From the NCBI GenBank assembly GCA_037389465.1, contig JAZARR010000277.1:106875-170874 (forward strand): a stretch of 64,000 nucleotides of DNA, written 5' to 3'. Both the position numbers and the translations under genes were made by a program. The notes below the pieces were generated by a model that was given only the letters and a program-made list of their open reading frames with translations, ran no database searches and was not told where the DNA came from. Position 1 is the first letter of the stretch. Every line of letters begins with the position of its first letter. Shown one piece after another: positions 33,909 to 44,233 of this stretch. The DNA is from Baylisascaris procyonis (Eukaryota; Nematoda; Chromadorea; Rhabditida; Ascarididae).

Positions 33909-36900
33909 TCAGGCCTGTACGTCGTACAGGTATTGTAATCGTGCATTGATCTGATCCGGTTGGTTTTCGGCACGTTCTATGAGGAGCGGTTTACTCCCGT
34001 CGTTCAATTGGTCTTCCATCCTGTCGCGATTATCATTTGTGACAAATGAAATGATGACATCGTTCTCCATGAGGACTGGATGGGCAATTTCACATGTTTC
34101 CGCGAGGCGAGGTACTACGGTTGTACGGATGAAAGCCGTTTGGAGGGCATGGATAAATACTTCGTCAGCTGACGCCTGCGCCAGATATGTGCCTTTGTAG
34201 CTATAATGGCAGCGGTGTTGAAATTCGCCATAGTCCCAAATGATTGTTTCGTGAGGAGTAAAACAATGGTTTTGGCGAGGTATGCAGCCAGCTGTTCGTG
34301 TGAACTCGGTGAGAGGGCTGCTGCCGTCAAAAAGAATAGCTTCTCCATATTCCAGGACATAGTTAATGGTTGTTCTGCAACGCTCACCGGAAAATCCATG
34401 GGAGTATTGCACCGGGTAGGCGGTCGTCCATTTGTGTGCTAGATCTGATCGTTGAAGGATATGTGGTCCTATTCGTTTTCCTCGTTGCATTTGTTGACAG
34501 CCGGTGAGAAGAACATTATGCATAGAGTGAGTGTCGTTGATCACTTGTAGACTCCAACGGAGAAATGCCCATGTGCAGACCGTTCGCGTAGGCTGAGAAT
34601 AGTAGGTAGCGTTAATGGGTACGAGTCGCCTTTGATAGAGAGCTACACGATGTGTTGTCCAGCGATCCAGCGCTCGTGCGGTACAATTGACTGACCGAGG
34701 AAGTCGAATGAACACACCAGAGTGTTGATAAGGACAGATTTGCACTTGCATTGATGCGACTGCTGATAGCCCGATCACAGTTAGAAGTGTTAGCAAGAAA
34801 AATGATGCTTTAGGAAAGAGCTTAACGTGGCATGTTGTATTGCTCCGCGTCATACTTCTTGTAATTCTTCGGTTAATGAGGGCCGATTGAGGATCGTCGG
34901 CATTCTTATCAGAAATGCATAGACGCGGAATTTGTCCCACCTTGGCTGTTGTTTGTTGAGTTTCGTCCGACGATACTTCAAGAGGGTACAACTGTGCAAT
35001 AGTGCGTAAGCAGGTGCGACCTGAGGAACATTTGACTCGAGCGGTTCGTACGGTGTTGCCTAATCCGACTGGGACCTCAACGATTTTTGCCAGACGCCAG
35101 AAAGCCCGAGGAGCGGTTGTATCGCCGAGAAGAACTATTTCTCCTACTCGAGGAGTTCGATGCTCTTGAAGTCGTGGTCCTTTATGATAACGCGAGTCGC
35201 GTTCTCGGAGCAGCTGAAGATATTCGCGGGACCAAATCTCCCAAAATTTATTCCTGCATTCCTGAGCCTTGCTCCATTGTTCGAGAAGCTGCTGTCGTGT
35301 ATTGGGAGGTTGTGGATTGAACTCCGAGTCCTTCCTTGTACTTCTTTCAACGTGGACCGATAAATGTGCTCTAGGACGCAAATAGTCTATGGGCCGAATG
35401 ACTTGAATATCGTCGCTTTCAACGTATGTTATCGGCCTCTCATTAAGTACTGCTTCCACTTCGGTAGCAAGTGTTCGAAGTTCTCCGTCGCTTAACAGGC
35501 GGCGTCCTACGGACCGACGAAGACACGTTTTTGTTAGACCCACCAATCGTTCATAGACTCCTCCTTTCCAGGGTGCGAATGCGGTAATGAAGGTCCACTG
35601 TACTGAGCGCGCATCTGGTATGTCCTTCAAGCTTTTCGCTGTTAGTAGCATGTTGGTGCTGTTGTCGGAGATTATTTCTCGCGGGAGTCCCCTACGTGCT
35701 ATGAACCGTCGCAGACAGCCTACCAGACTAAGGGCTGATAAATTTTCAGTGATTTCCAGGTGCACCGCGCGTGTTACCAGACATGTGAATAAGGCTATCC
35801 ACCGTTTCGTAGCTCCTGTTTCTGAGGAAACACGTATAGGTCCTAGTAGATCAATACCGGTACAGTCGAAAGCTGGTGCGGGCTGCGCTCGTGTGGCTGG
35901 AAGAGGTGGCATAGGCGGAAGGGCGAACGGCTCCGCTTTCCAACGTCGACATTGTAAGCAATGGTTGGTGATGACGGCTCTGACTGTTCTGCGTCCATGA
36001 GGTATCCAAAAATGTTGGCGAAGGCGTGACAAAGTTGCTGGTGCTCCACCATGAAAGGTGGACTTATGCTCACGAAGGATGAGTAGTTGTGTAAGTCGGT
36101 GATTTTGGGGTAAAAAGGTGGGATATTGTTCGGACTGTGGTATGGCAGTCTCTGAAAGGCGACCACCACAACGCCATAGGCCGGTTTCATATTTACGAAG
36201 ATCCCACCGAATAATATCTTTAGTGGATAGAGAGTTACTCTGAGCCTGACGCAGAAGGCAGTTGCGAGCGATAAGGTAGTCTTGAGCTGTGATTGGACCT
36301 TGATTTGAGAATTGATCAAGCCATGTAGTTGCTGATTTGTGGACCTTGCGAATGAAGCGAAGTGCCATCACCGTACTTCCTACGAGCCGAGTCCAACTAC
36401 TGAATCGATCCATATCGATGAACGTGAATGATTCTGTTGGCGGGTGGAGGGTAGCTGTTACCACTTGGGTGGAAGGGTTTTCTGCCATTTGCAGCGATTC
36501 TTCGGATCTGGCTACGTCATGGGTTGGTAGCGATGGAATATTAGGACAACTGCCCTCACTGTTACTAAGCCACGAAGGTCCTTGCCACCATTTCCGTTCA
36601 TCAGCCAAAGCTCGGGGTGTTGCGCCTCTGGTAGCGAGGTCTGCAGGATTGGCGTCTGTCGCAACATATCCATACCTGATATTGGTCGTTTTCCTAATTT
36701 CATTTAATCGATTTTGAACGAAACGCGGAAGCTTTTCAGTAGGTGGCGAGTTGATCCATGCAAGGGCCCATTTGCTATCGCTCCATATAGTTTGTGAAAT
36801 ATCTTCGAGGTTCAGCTGTTGGGTTAAGAATTTAGTTATGCGGAGACTTATCAGCACGGCTAACAATTCCAGACGTGGAATTGTTAGTCCTTTTAAAGGA

Positions 36901-37100
36901 CACAACCGAGATTTCGCATAAAGTAGAACAATTTTGTCGCTTCCTTTCGCATATGCAACGCTTGAATATGCGCGATTAGAGGCATCAGCAAATACGTGGA
37001 GCTCGAGTGGGCCGTTTGGTAAACGTCGTGGTAATTCGAATGATAGCATGTCCCAGCTTTTCTTGAGAAAATTCCATTTTTGAATGTGTGGTTCGGCCAC
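33909..37100 (-). pseudogene. BEL copy 1 RNase H, integrase and envelope N-terminal part
   Basis: A 1063-codon open frame. About residues 28-200 are RNase H (ELHVFADASNRAYSSVAYAK, PRLELLAVL, TIWSDSKWALAW). Residues about 335-620 are integrase, with an HHCC finger (FHGG ... HFWIPHG ... CLQCRR) and DDE residues in FDCTGIDLLGP, EIISDNSTN and GGVYERLVGL. Residues about 650-700 are the C-terminal pol domain (VGEIVLLGD, PLEV). Without a stop the frame continues into an envelope-like region that opens with a hydrophobic stretch (FFLLTLLTVIGLSAVASM) and many Cys residues. It begins in a different frame from the RT part and ends at UGA 33911-33909. Confidence 0.9.
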
Positions 37101-37118
37101 TTCCTCATCCCACGCTGA

Positions 37119-38995
37119 TCCTTCTTAGTAATATCTTGAAGTAATATTTTGAATGGGAGAATTATTGGTGATAGGTATCCTAACGGGTCAAACTGTTGGG
37201 CGATAAACTGAAGAAGTGATCGTCTGCTGAGACGGCCACTTGGTGGGGGACGCGTTTTCAGTTTGATTGTATCCTTCACTGTATCCCAAACGACACCGAG
37301 CACCTTGATTTGAGTGTTGTTGCAACGATCCTCTGGTGCCAATATGGCATTTACTTGGGTACTATTCGACTGAAATTCTCGGAGGTTCATGCACGCGTCC
37401 GCAAACAGTTTCTTTGCTTCTCGGTAAGCCGTAATTGCTTCCGTTTCAGAATTAGCAGCAAGCAACACATTATCGACATAAATATTCTCGGCTATGCGCG
37501 AAGCCCATAGAGAATTTGCGTTTTGCAAGTGATGCTTAATAGTGGCTGCGATTAAGAAGGGAGAGCTTACTGCTCCAAAAAACACTCTGGTAAAGCGATA
37601 AGTAATGATTGGGTTTTTGGGGCCGATAGGTTCTGTTGGTTTATCGACCCAAAGAAACCTGGCAACGTCTCTGTCTGTTGTATACAGCTCAATTTGTAAG
37701 AACGCTTTTTCCACATCTGCTACGAGAGCAATACAAGTTTGACGTAAGCGAAGAAGTTGACCTACCAGATCTGGAAGAAATACAGGCCCGCGCAGTAGAT
37801 TGTCGTTCAGGGCTTGTCCGGCCGGGGCCCTAGCACTTGCGTCGTAGACAATGCGCAATTTTTTCTTTTGTTCGTTCGATACCGCTTGATGAGGAACATA
37901 ATGGACGAGAGGACCAGTTGGACGAAGAGAAGCGCGTTCGATGATGCCTGCTTTAAGCTGTTGCTGAATAGTTTCGTCGTAAAGACGCAGTCGTTCTGGT
38001 TGCCTCGATAAGGAACGTAGCAGAGATTGTAGCCGTCCAACACGAAGACCGTAATTAGTAACCAGACGTGGGTGGGCACTTTTCCACCGCCACGAGACAC
38101 TATAGCGACCATCCGGAAGTCGTCTGATAGTCTTTTTAAAAGCGTGCAGCGCTCTTTCATCGTCTTCAACAGATTCATTAGGTAGGTCAATACCCGGAGT
38201 ATCGAGGGACCATAGTTGCTCGACTGAAAGTTGGGCGTTGCCAACTAAAATAGCGTTGGCGCGGATAAGTTGTGTTTGGCGATATTTGGCGCTGACCATT
38301 CCAGCACCTCCAATGAGTGGCCCAAGCTCTGAATCGTACAATGTGAAATTAGATCGTAGGCGCTTGATAGCTCGCGGGCTGATCGTCGAGATGAAGTTAC
38401 ACCCGATAAGGATATCGGGTTCGTCTTCATAAAGAGGAACAGGAAGCTCATCGGACTGATTTTCCCATAACATTGACAAGTCTGCCAAGGTTACGTGACC
38501 GTGAAAGAATTTGGCCGTTACTCGCGGCAGCGTATATGCTTCGAAATGATGACCGGTTCCATCTTGCAGTCGAATGCCAACCGAAATTTGCTCACTTTTG
38601 AAGTGATTGCCTTCCATATCTCCTACTCCGTGAATGATGAATGGACTGCTTTGATTATGCTTGAGTCCAAGAGCATCCGCCAGGCGTTCCGTAATAAATG
38701 ATCCTTGGCTTCCTTGGTCGATGAAGACTTTTGCTCTCTTCGTTGACTGAGGGAATAGGGGGTTATAGACCCTTGCTGTTTGCCACAGGAGTAGAGGTAC
38801 TGGTGCCTTTTCGTTACTGGGCGTAACTGTCGCTGTTGCGGATAAAGGTGCTGATGGTTCCGGCGATTCTTTAACTGGTTCGATTGCGGCCGCATGAATT
38901 TGCACCAATTTTTGCGGAGCGTGTACTTGCGGGAGGCAAAGAAGCATATTGTGAGCTCCACCACAATATCGGCATTTGTTGTGTCGCAAACATTC
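37119..38995 (-). pseudogene. BEL copy 1 protease and reverse transcriptase
   Basis: Open from just after the gag UAA to a frame break near 37119. After the last Cys-rich knuckle comes the aspartic protease, VFIDQGSQGSFIT, in which the usual D-S/T-G triad reads D-Q-G. The RT follows: VHYVPHQAVSNEQKKKLRIV, DASARAP, the motif A Asp in VADVEKAFLQIEL, FGAVSSPF and the active-site box YVDNVLL. The segment ends in the RT thumb (QFDPLGYLSPI) just before the frame changes. RT copies element RNA to cDNA in the particle. The D-Q-G change may inactivate the protease. Confidence 0.88.
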
Positions 38996-39412
38996 TTAGG
39001 CTTGATGGTCTGGTTTGAGGCGTCTGAAGCAAAGATGCAGATCTGCTGCACGGGACCGACGCTGCTCCGATGTAGAATAATAGGGGCACTGCTTGTGCGA
39101 ATGAAGCTCGTTGCAGAAAGCACACGGCGCTGCCGGAGTTTGTTGTCGCTTAGGGTTGGTAGGACTGCTGCGCTGGTTTGAGGAATTTTTGTAGGAATCC
39201 TTTTCCCGGGGTAATCCTGTAAATGCAAGTGAGGAACTTGCCCTTCGTTGTTGCCGGTAGCGATCAGGTGCATCTCTCTGATTAGTCGAGCGCATATATT
39301 GACGGTAGTTAGGTTTGAACTCGATGCTGTCCCGACTGGCATTGTTCCGTCCGATCTCTTTGTTGGAGCCGAAACTAAATTGACTAGAAGTTGGTGTTGA
39401 CGGTTGTAATGG
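38996..39412 (-). pseudogene. BEL copy 1 gag, C-terminal part with zinc knuckle, ends at UAA
   Basis: Continues gag beyond the nested insertion. A first zinc knuckle, CAFCNELHSHKQC, is intact. A second begins CFRRLKPDHQA and is cut by UAA at 38998-38996. The same frame resumes at once with ECLRHNKCRYCGGAHNMLLC, so the stop falls inside a knuckle and one expected Cys is Arg. The simplest reading is nonsense decay rather than programmed termination. Confidence 0.8.
39408..39412. repeat. Target-site duplication AATGG (left)
   Basis: AATGG immediately before the 5' LTR; its twin is at 42426-42430. Confidence 0.9.
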
Positions 39413-39895
39413 TGTTGGGTATGGCGCCGAAGAGCCAACCCAAGATATCCGGTCGTGATGAAACATCGTAGTACTCGTTTTGCACTTCTTTGTGTGTGTG
39501 ACGTTGGGTACGGCACAAAAGGGCCAACCCAAGATATTCCGTTGTTATGAAACAGCGTAGTAATCGCTTTGCACTTTTTAAGTGGCGAATCATCACAGTT
39601 TCACATGCACGTGCTGAGTGGCCGTACATAATGCCTTTGTCTGTCTTTGTGCCTTTGACGGTACCTGAGGCCTATAAAAGGCGGCTCTCAGCCCGTCAGT
39701 AGTAGTCCTCTTCTGGTGTACGTCACGCTCTCCCGTCAGTGCTCATCTCTATCGTCTCAGCCTTCTTCTCCTTGGCTTCATCTTGGAAGCCAGTTGTATA
39801 TTTTCCCAATAAAGTGCTTATACTAGCTCTGCCTACCACTCGACCTACCTATCGTCGTCGCAGCCGACACAACAAACCGCAACTCAGATACAACA
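39413..39895 (+). repeat. Gypsy-derived element 5' LTR
   Basis: 483 bp, TGTTGGGTAT at the start and AGATACAACA at the end. TATAAAA at 39673-39679 and AATAAA at 39808-39813 mark a normal U3-R-U5 layout. Two imperfect copies of a unit like TTGGGTA-GGC-GCC-AA-AG-CCAACCCAAGATAT lie at its start. Confidence 0.95.
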
Positions 39896-39920
39896 AGTGG
39901 CGATCAGATTTCGGATTCGC
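39896..39920 (+). promoter_or_regulatory. Primer-binding site of the Gypsy-derived element
   Basis: TGGCGATCAGATTTCGG starts at 39898, two bases after the LTR end, in the place where a tRNA 3' end primes minus-strand synthesis. A similar TGGCGACC lies at the equivalent spot in BEL copy 2. Confidence 0.7.
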
Positions 39921-39925
39921 GACAG

Positions 39926-42001
39926 ATGGAAGGCCTACCTGACTCGCTGATTCTGCTGCTCCAACGTCAACAGGAACAGCAGGCGCTGATGCAACAGATG
40001 ATGGCCGCGATGCAGCAGCAAATGATGGCTCTCTCAGTCGGCAAGACGCAAACGATAGCAACCTCAACGGTGGATCCGACTCTCGACAACGCGATTGCAA
40101 CCTTCACGTACGTTCCGGACGAAAACATTACGTTCGAAACGTGGTTCAAACGCTACGAGGACAATTTCAACGTCGACGCTCAGAAGCTTGACGACGCAGG
40201 ACGTGTGCGCTTCCTGTTGCGGAAACTTGACGCAACAACCTACGAGAAGTACGCAAACTACATTCTCCCGAGGCAGCCACGCGACCTCAAATTCGACGAA
40301 ACGATCAATATCCTCAAGGACATCTTCGGACCCAGGATATCGCTATTCAACCAGCGTTATCACTGTCTGAAGCTTGCCAGAAACCCGCGAGACGACATCA
40401 CAACATATGGCAGCATCGTCAATCGGGAATGCGAGAAGTTTCGTCTAGGCGAACTCAACCCAGAGCAGTTCAAGTGCCTCATGTTCGTATGCGGACTCCA
40501 ATCGCCAGCAGATGCCGAGTATCGACTCCACTTGCTCAACAGGATCGATATGAACGCCAACGCAACGCTCAAGGATCTCATCGCAGAATACAGACGGCTC
40601 GACAATCTCAAGCACGACAACAGATTGGTCGAAGATTCGAGTGCGATCCAGACGGTCAACGTTGCGACAGTTCCGAGCAAGCCGAAACGCTTCAAACGGA
40701 AGGCGCCAAAGAAGCGAGCCAAGCATCAGACGCAATGCGACAAGGCAGCGGCACCAAAAACACCGTTATCAAAGGAGCGATCCAAGCGTTCGACGGGAAA
40801 CGACAGAGCAGCTACACCAAGAACACCGTGCTGGCAATGCGGCGGCATGCACTTCGTCAAGGAATGCCGATTCTCCTACCACAAGTGCACTCAGTGCGGA
40901 AACACAGGACACAAGGAAGGCTACTGTGCGTGCAATCGGAGACAATACACGCAGAGGACCAACGAACGACGCCGGAGCTATCAATCAGACAGTATTCAAA
41001 GCGCCAAGACGATGACGAACGCGCAACAACGGCGGAAGTTCGTCACCGCGCTCATTGACGGACACTCAGTTCGATTCCAAGTGGATACAGGATCGGACAT
41101 CACCGTCATGTCAAAGGCGTCATGGAAGCGAATCGGGTCCCCTCGTCTACAGCCAGCCACGGAGGAAGCCCTCGACGCATCGAACAATCCAATCCGTTTC
41201 TCTGGACAGACGACCAGAACGCTCGAGATAAACGGACGAACGGCAGCAGGACTCATCCTCGTTGGCTATGGCAACAACGCGCGCAACTTATTGGGCCTCG
41301 ACTTCATCGACAAGTTGGGCCTATGGAACTTGGCCACGCTATGCGACAACGTCCGACGGATCACTCCCACCGACCAGTCCGTCAAGAAAAGCCTCTATCC
41401 AGCCACCGTTTTCAACCCGCGGGAACGCTATCCGGAGGTTTGCGACAAGACGCTAGGACGATGTACGAGGGCCAAGGCAACTCTCTGTCTGCACATCGAC
41501 GCCAAACCAGTTTTTCGACCCAAGCGGCCAGTGCTCTACGCAGACATGGCCGTGTCACCTACGACGTTTTGGTGGGATCAGAAGTTTGGACGCGTCACGT
41601 TAACCAACTTCGCCGACGGAGCACCAAGCAGGATGACTCGCCAACAGATGCAATACTCACCGCGCTACTGGACGATTTCGAGGCTCGTTCAATCCCGGCA
41701 GCCATCCAAGACACACCAGTGGACTCGCCAATCGTACAGCAATGGGCACAGCCACAACAAAACGACGACGGTCAACAGCCAGCTCAGGCTCCAGTGGATC
41801 TCCGCCGCTCAACTCGCGATCGACACGCCCCACAACGTTTCAGCCCCGAAGGTCAACGCAGAACATACCATGGCCCGACGGATCGTGCACGCAGGCGGAC
41901 AGATCGTAGACATAGACGGACGAATCGACTTCAGCGGGGAGATGTTGGGTATGGCGCCGAAGAGCCAACCCAAGATATCCGGTCGTGATGAAACATCGTA
42001 G
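39926..42001 (+). CDS. Gag-protease polyprotein with truncated pol (Gypsy-derived)
   Basis: 691 codons from an ATG 31 bp after the LTR. Residues 1-40 are Gln/Met-rich. Residues about 60-230 are a capsid-like Gag domain (ITFETWFKRYEDNF, RFLLRKLD). A basic linker follows, then two zinc knuckles (CWQCGGMHFVKEC, CTQCGNTGHKEGYC, about 295-330). A retropepsin follows with DTGS in FQVDTGSDITVMS (about 390) and a LLGLDFI flap-end motif. Then LHIDAKPVFRPKRPV, the usual lead-in to Gypsy RT, is cut off after about 540. The remaining 150 codons are read out of frame: the parallel frame shows a pol C-terminal GRVTYDVLVGSEVWTRHV and RRSTRDRHAPQRF. The ORF is intact up to that deletion and could still make Gag and protease. 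Confidence 0.88.
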   Translation: MEGLPDSLILLLQRQQEQQALMQQMMAAMQQQMMALSVGKTQTIATSTVDPTLDNAIATFTYVPDENITFETWFKRYEDNFNVDAQKLDDAGRVRFLLRKLDATTYEKYANYILPRQPRDLKFDETINILKDIFGPRISLFNQRYHCLKLARNPRDDITTYGSIVNRECEKFRLGELNPEQFKCLMFVCGLQSPADAEYRLHLLNRIDMNANATLKDLIAEYRRLDNLKHDNRLVEDSSAIQTVNVATVPSKPKRFKRKAPKKRAKHQTQCDKAAAPKTPLSKERSKRSTGNDRAATPRTPCWQCGGMHFVKECRFSYHKCTQCGNTGHKEGYCACNRRQYTQRTNERRRSYQSDSIQSAKTMTNAQQRRKFVTALIDGHSVRFQVDTGSDITVMSKASWKRIGSPRLQPATEEALDASNNPIRFSGQTTRTLEINGRTAAGLILVGYGNNARNLLGLDFIDKLGLWNLATLCDNVRRITPTDQSVKKSLYPATVFNPRERYPEVCDKTLGRCTRAKATLCLHIDAKPVFRPKRPVLYADMAVSPTTFWWDQKFGRVTLTNFADGAPSRMTRQQMQYSPRYWTISRLVQSRQPSKTHQWTRQSYSNGHSHNKTTTVNSQLRLQWISAAQLAIDTPHNVSAPKVNAEHTMARRIVHAGGQIVDIDGRIDFSGEMLGMAPKSQPKISGRDETS

Positions 42002-42425
42002 TACTCGTTTTGCACTTCTTTGTGTGTGTGACGTTGGGTACGGCACAAAAGGGCCAACCCAAGATATTCCGTTGTTATGAAACAGCGTAGTAATCGCTTT
42101 GCACTTTTTAAGTGGCGAATCATCACAGTTTCACATGCACGTGCTGAGTGGCCGTACATAATGCCTTTGTCTGTCTTTGTGCCTTTGACGGTACCTGAGG
42201 CCTATAAAAGGCGGCTCTCAGCCCGTCAGTAGTAGTCCTCTTCTGGTGTACGTCACGCTCTCCCGTCAGTGCTCATCTCTATCGTCTCAGCCTTCTTCTC
42301 CTTGGCTTCATCTTGGAAGCCAGTTGTATATTTTCCCAATAAAGTGCTTATACTAGCTCTGCCTACCACTCGACCTACCTATCGTCGTCGCAGCCGACAC
42401 AACAAACCGCAACTCAGATACAACA
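41943..42425 (+). repeat. Gypsy-derived element 3' LTR
   Basis: 483 bp, no difference from the 5' LTR seen on reading. The gag-protease ORF terminates inside it (stop at 41999-42001). Confidence 0.95.
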
Positions 42426-42430
42426 AATGG
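42426..42430. repeat. Target-site duplication AATGG (right)
   Basis: AATGG immediately after the 3' LTR, matching 39408-39412. The target lies in BEL copy 1 gag. Confidence 0.9.
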
Positions 42431-43501
42431 CTGTACTGACATGAGCATTTGAGCGGCATTTAGTAAGATACGACGGAAGTCGGTCGTTGAGTAATGCGAG
42501 CACTTTTGTTTTTCGGGATACATAAGGGATGCGGGTGGGTTCAGGTAGACATTCCTCCAACGTGAAGAGTACTTGGTGTTGTTCGGGGTTGAGATTTGTA
42601 TGTGGTGTAGAATTCGAGAAGCATCGTTGTAAAATCGTAATAAATCGGGTCCAGTATGACCGGGAGGACGGATTGTGCGTAGATCTGACTGAAGTTGACG
42701 GGTTAGCGCGTCTTTATTGCCGAACTGAGTGCGTAGTGCTGTGATGAGTGGTTGATAATTGTCACCCCGTCGTGTGTATCCTGCGGCAACGTCTTTTGCT
42801 TTTCCTCGGAGACAAGTAGTGAGATACGCGAGTTTTTCAACATCAGTTAAGGAACTGCAGTCGATAGTGGCTTCAAACAATTCCCAAAATTCGAACCATT
42901 CGTACGGTTTGCCGTCGAATGTGGGTAGCTGAAGTTTAGGGAGGTGCACGTTGCTTGGAGCGTCGCCATTACTTGGCGAAGGTGAGTTAGCAATATTCTG
43001 AGGAGCTGTTGACTGCTGTGGAGTTTGAGAGGAGCCTGAGGGATTGAGGCCGAGTGGTGGTGTGGTGCACGGCGTAGTGCTAAGACGGGCAAACATTTCA
43101 TCTAGATCCTGGTCGAGGAATTCCAATTTTTGAATAGTTATGCGAAGTTGATTGAGCATACTTCGAAGGCCATCAGGCGCTTCATTCATCTGCTGGAACG
43201 CTTGTTGTTCAGCAAGAGCTTGGTCGGCATCGTCACGTGGTGTGAGTTTGCGAATAATAGCTGCCCAATCATCATAAAGATGAGTTAGCTGGGCAAGGTG
43301 AATTCCGAGGAGACGCGAGGTTGCCAAGGCCGACCGACGGCAATGTTGCACAGATTCAATTTGTGCCGAAATAGGTTGACTGGCGTCAAGGCTGAAGGCA
43401 AGGTGGGCTTCTGCGGCCTGAAGTAAGGGTTCGCAGTCATGCAGAGTAGGTTGAATAGCGAGGGTAATATGAGCACTCTTCAGTGGTGCCAAGGGGGCCA
43501 T
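42426..43501 (-). pseudogene. BEL copy 1 gag, N-terminal part (split by nested insertion)
   Basis: Starts at ATG 43501 and encodes about 358 residues before the nested element. It is Gln- and Ala-rich, with the BEL gag core LPTFDGKPYEWFEFWELF and TCLRGKAKDVAAGY (a DUF1759-like capsid region). Removing the nested element and one copy of the AATGG duplication restores the frame into 39407-38999, showing that gag was still open when the insertion happened. Gag would form the cytoplasmic particle that packages element RNA. Confidence 0.88.
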
Positions 43502-43591
43502 TGGAATGGAGTGAATAGTAGCAGGGATAACGTCGATGGAGGCAGAAGTCTCGGTACGGGCCGCTCAATGCGGCCGACGCACCATGTCGCT

Positions 43592-43804
43592 TGTCTATAG
43601 CTACTTTGGCCCCGAATGAATTGTCGCGCCGCTTTTATAGCCTCGTCGAGATCCGTCGTTCCCATCCATAGCCGCTGGTTATCTTGATGACAATGTTGTC
43701 AGTTAGCAGTCGTTGGAATGTGCTGTGAGAGCGTTTGAAGTCTTAGTCATATTGTTTTGTCTTTTTGCGTTCATGAAGAATTCGATTCGAAGATCACTTC
43801 GACA
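43592..43804 (-). repeat. BEL copy 1, 5' LTR
   Basis: 213 bp, plus-strand edges TGTCTATAGC and CACTTCGACA. Nearly identical to 32726-32938. A primer-binding-site candidate beginning TGGTGCGTCGG lies just inside on the minus strand (43584-43571). Confidence 0.93.
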
Positions 43805-44077
43805 CTTGGGGAAGAGCTGATTTTAACGTGAGCATTTTGCATTTGCTAACAGTGACTTCCTTCTACCTATAAGGTTGCTCCTTATTTCATAGATATACAC
43901 AACGAGTTTGAGCATTTCAGCTGTCAATATTCTCAATAAATCAGGAAATTTTGAGCGTTGAATTGTATGTTTTATTCTATTTAATATAGGAACACTTTGA
44001 GAGCGTGCTATCTGTGCTTGTAATGCGTTTTGGCCATATTGCTTCAAACATATCGTCCAGTTTTTTGCCTTTTTAAG

Positions 44078-44233
44078 GTATGCGAATGGCTGGAGGAGCC
44101 CGAACGGCACGGAGCACATCGTCTTGCGGCTGTGCTTTTGGCACGTCAACTGGCACTTTACACATCCACGTCATTCTTCTTACGCGCTTCTCATTTCTTC
44201 GGTAATATCTTCAATGTAATTCGTGATCCGAAG
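44078..44233 (+). CDS. let-363: TOR exon a
   Basis: After CTTTTTAAG, starts VCEWLEEPERHGAHRLAAVL and ends NVIRDPK|GTAAAG, phase 0. Equals the mTOR helix pair around EWLG...FFDNIFVAVWDPK. Begins only 273 bp right of the BEL copy 1 LTR. No earlier TOR exon could be identified. Confidence 0.9.

Larger units (their letters stand above)
39413..42425 (+). mobile_element. Ty3/Gypsy-derived non-autonomous LTR element, nested in BEL gag
   Basis: 3013 bp with 483-bp LTRs that look identical over their full length, flanked by the direct repeat AATGG (39408-39412 and 42426-42430). It has a primer-binding site starting TGGCGATCA two bases after the 5' LTR, one long ORF, and a purine tract (GCGGGGAGA) before the 3' LTR. 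Gag, zinc knuckles and protease are intact, but RT, RNase H and integrase are missing; only the first residues of RT and the last part of pol remain. It therefore must have been mobilised in trans. Identical LTRs mean a very recent insertion, later than the BEL insertion. Confidence 0.94.
32726..43804 (-). mobile_element. BEL/Pao LTR retrotransposon (copy 1), interrupted by a nested element
   Basis: Two 213-bp LTRs bound about 11.1 kb, of which about 3.0 kb is a later insertion. Read on the minus strand the order is 5' LTR (right), gag, zinc knuckles, protease, RT, RNase H, integrase, a DUF5641-like C-terminal domain, an envelope-like region with a transmembrane segment, and 3' LTR (left). 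Domain order and sequence identify BEL/Pao. The LTRs differ at three visible positions (about 1.4%), so insertion is fairly recent, yet the copy carries an in-frame UAA in gag, a frameshift near 37.1 kb and breaks in the envelope part. I could not match 5-bp target duplications at the two outer ends. Confidence 0.95.

Noticed and set aside
40445..40735. Minus-strand frames across the Gypsy-derived gag
   Set aside because: Shadows of the 691-codon gag-protease ORF.
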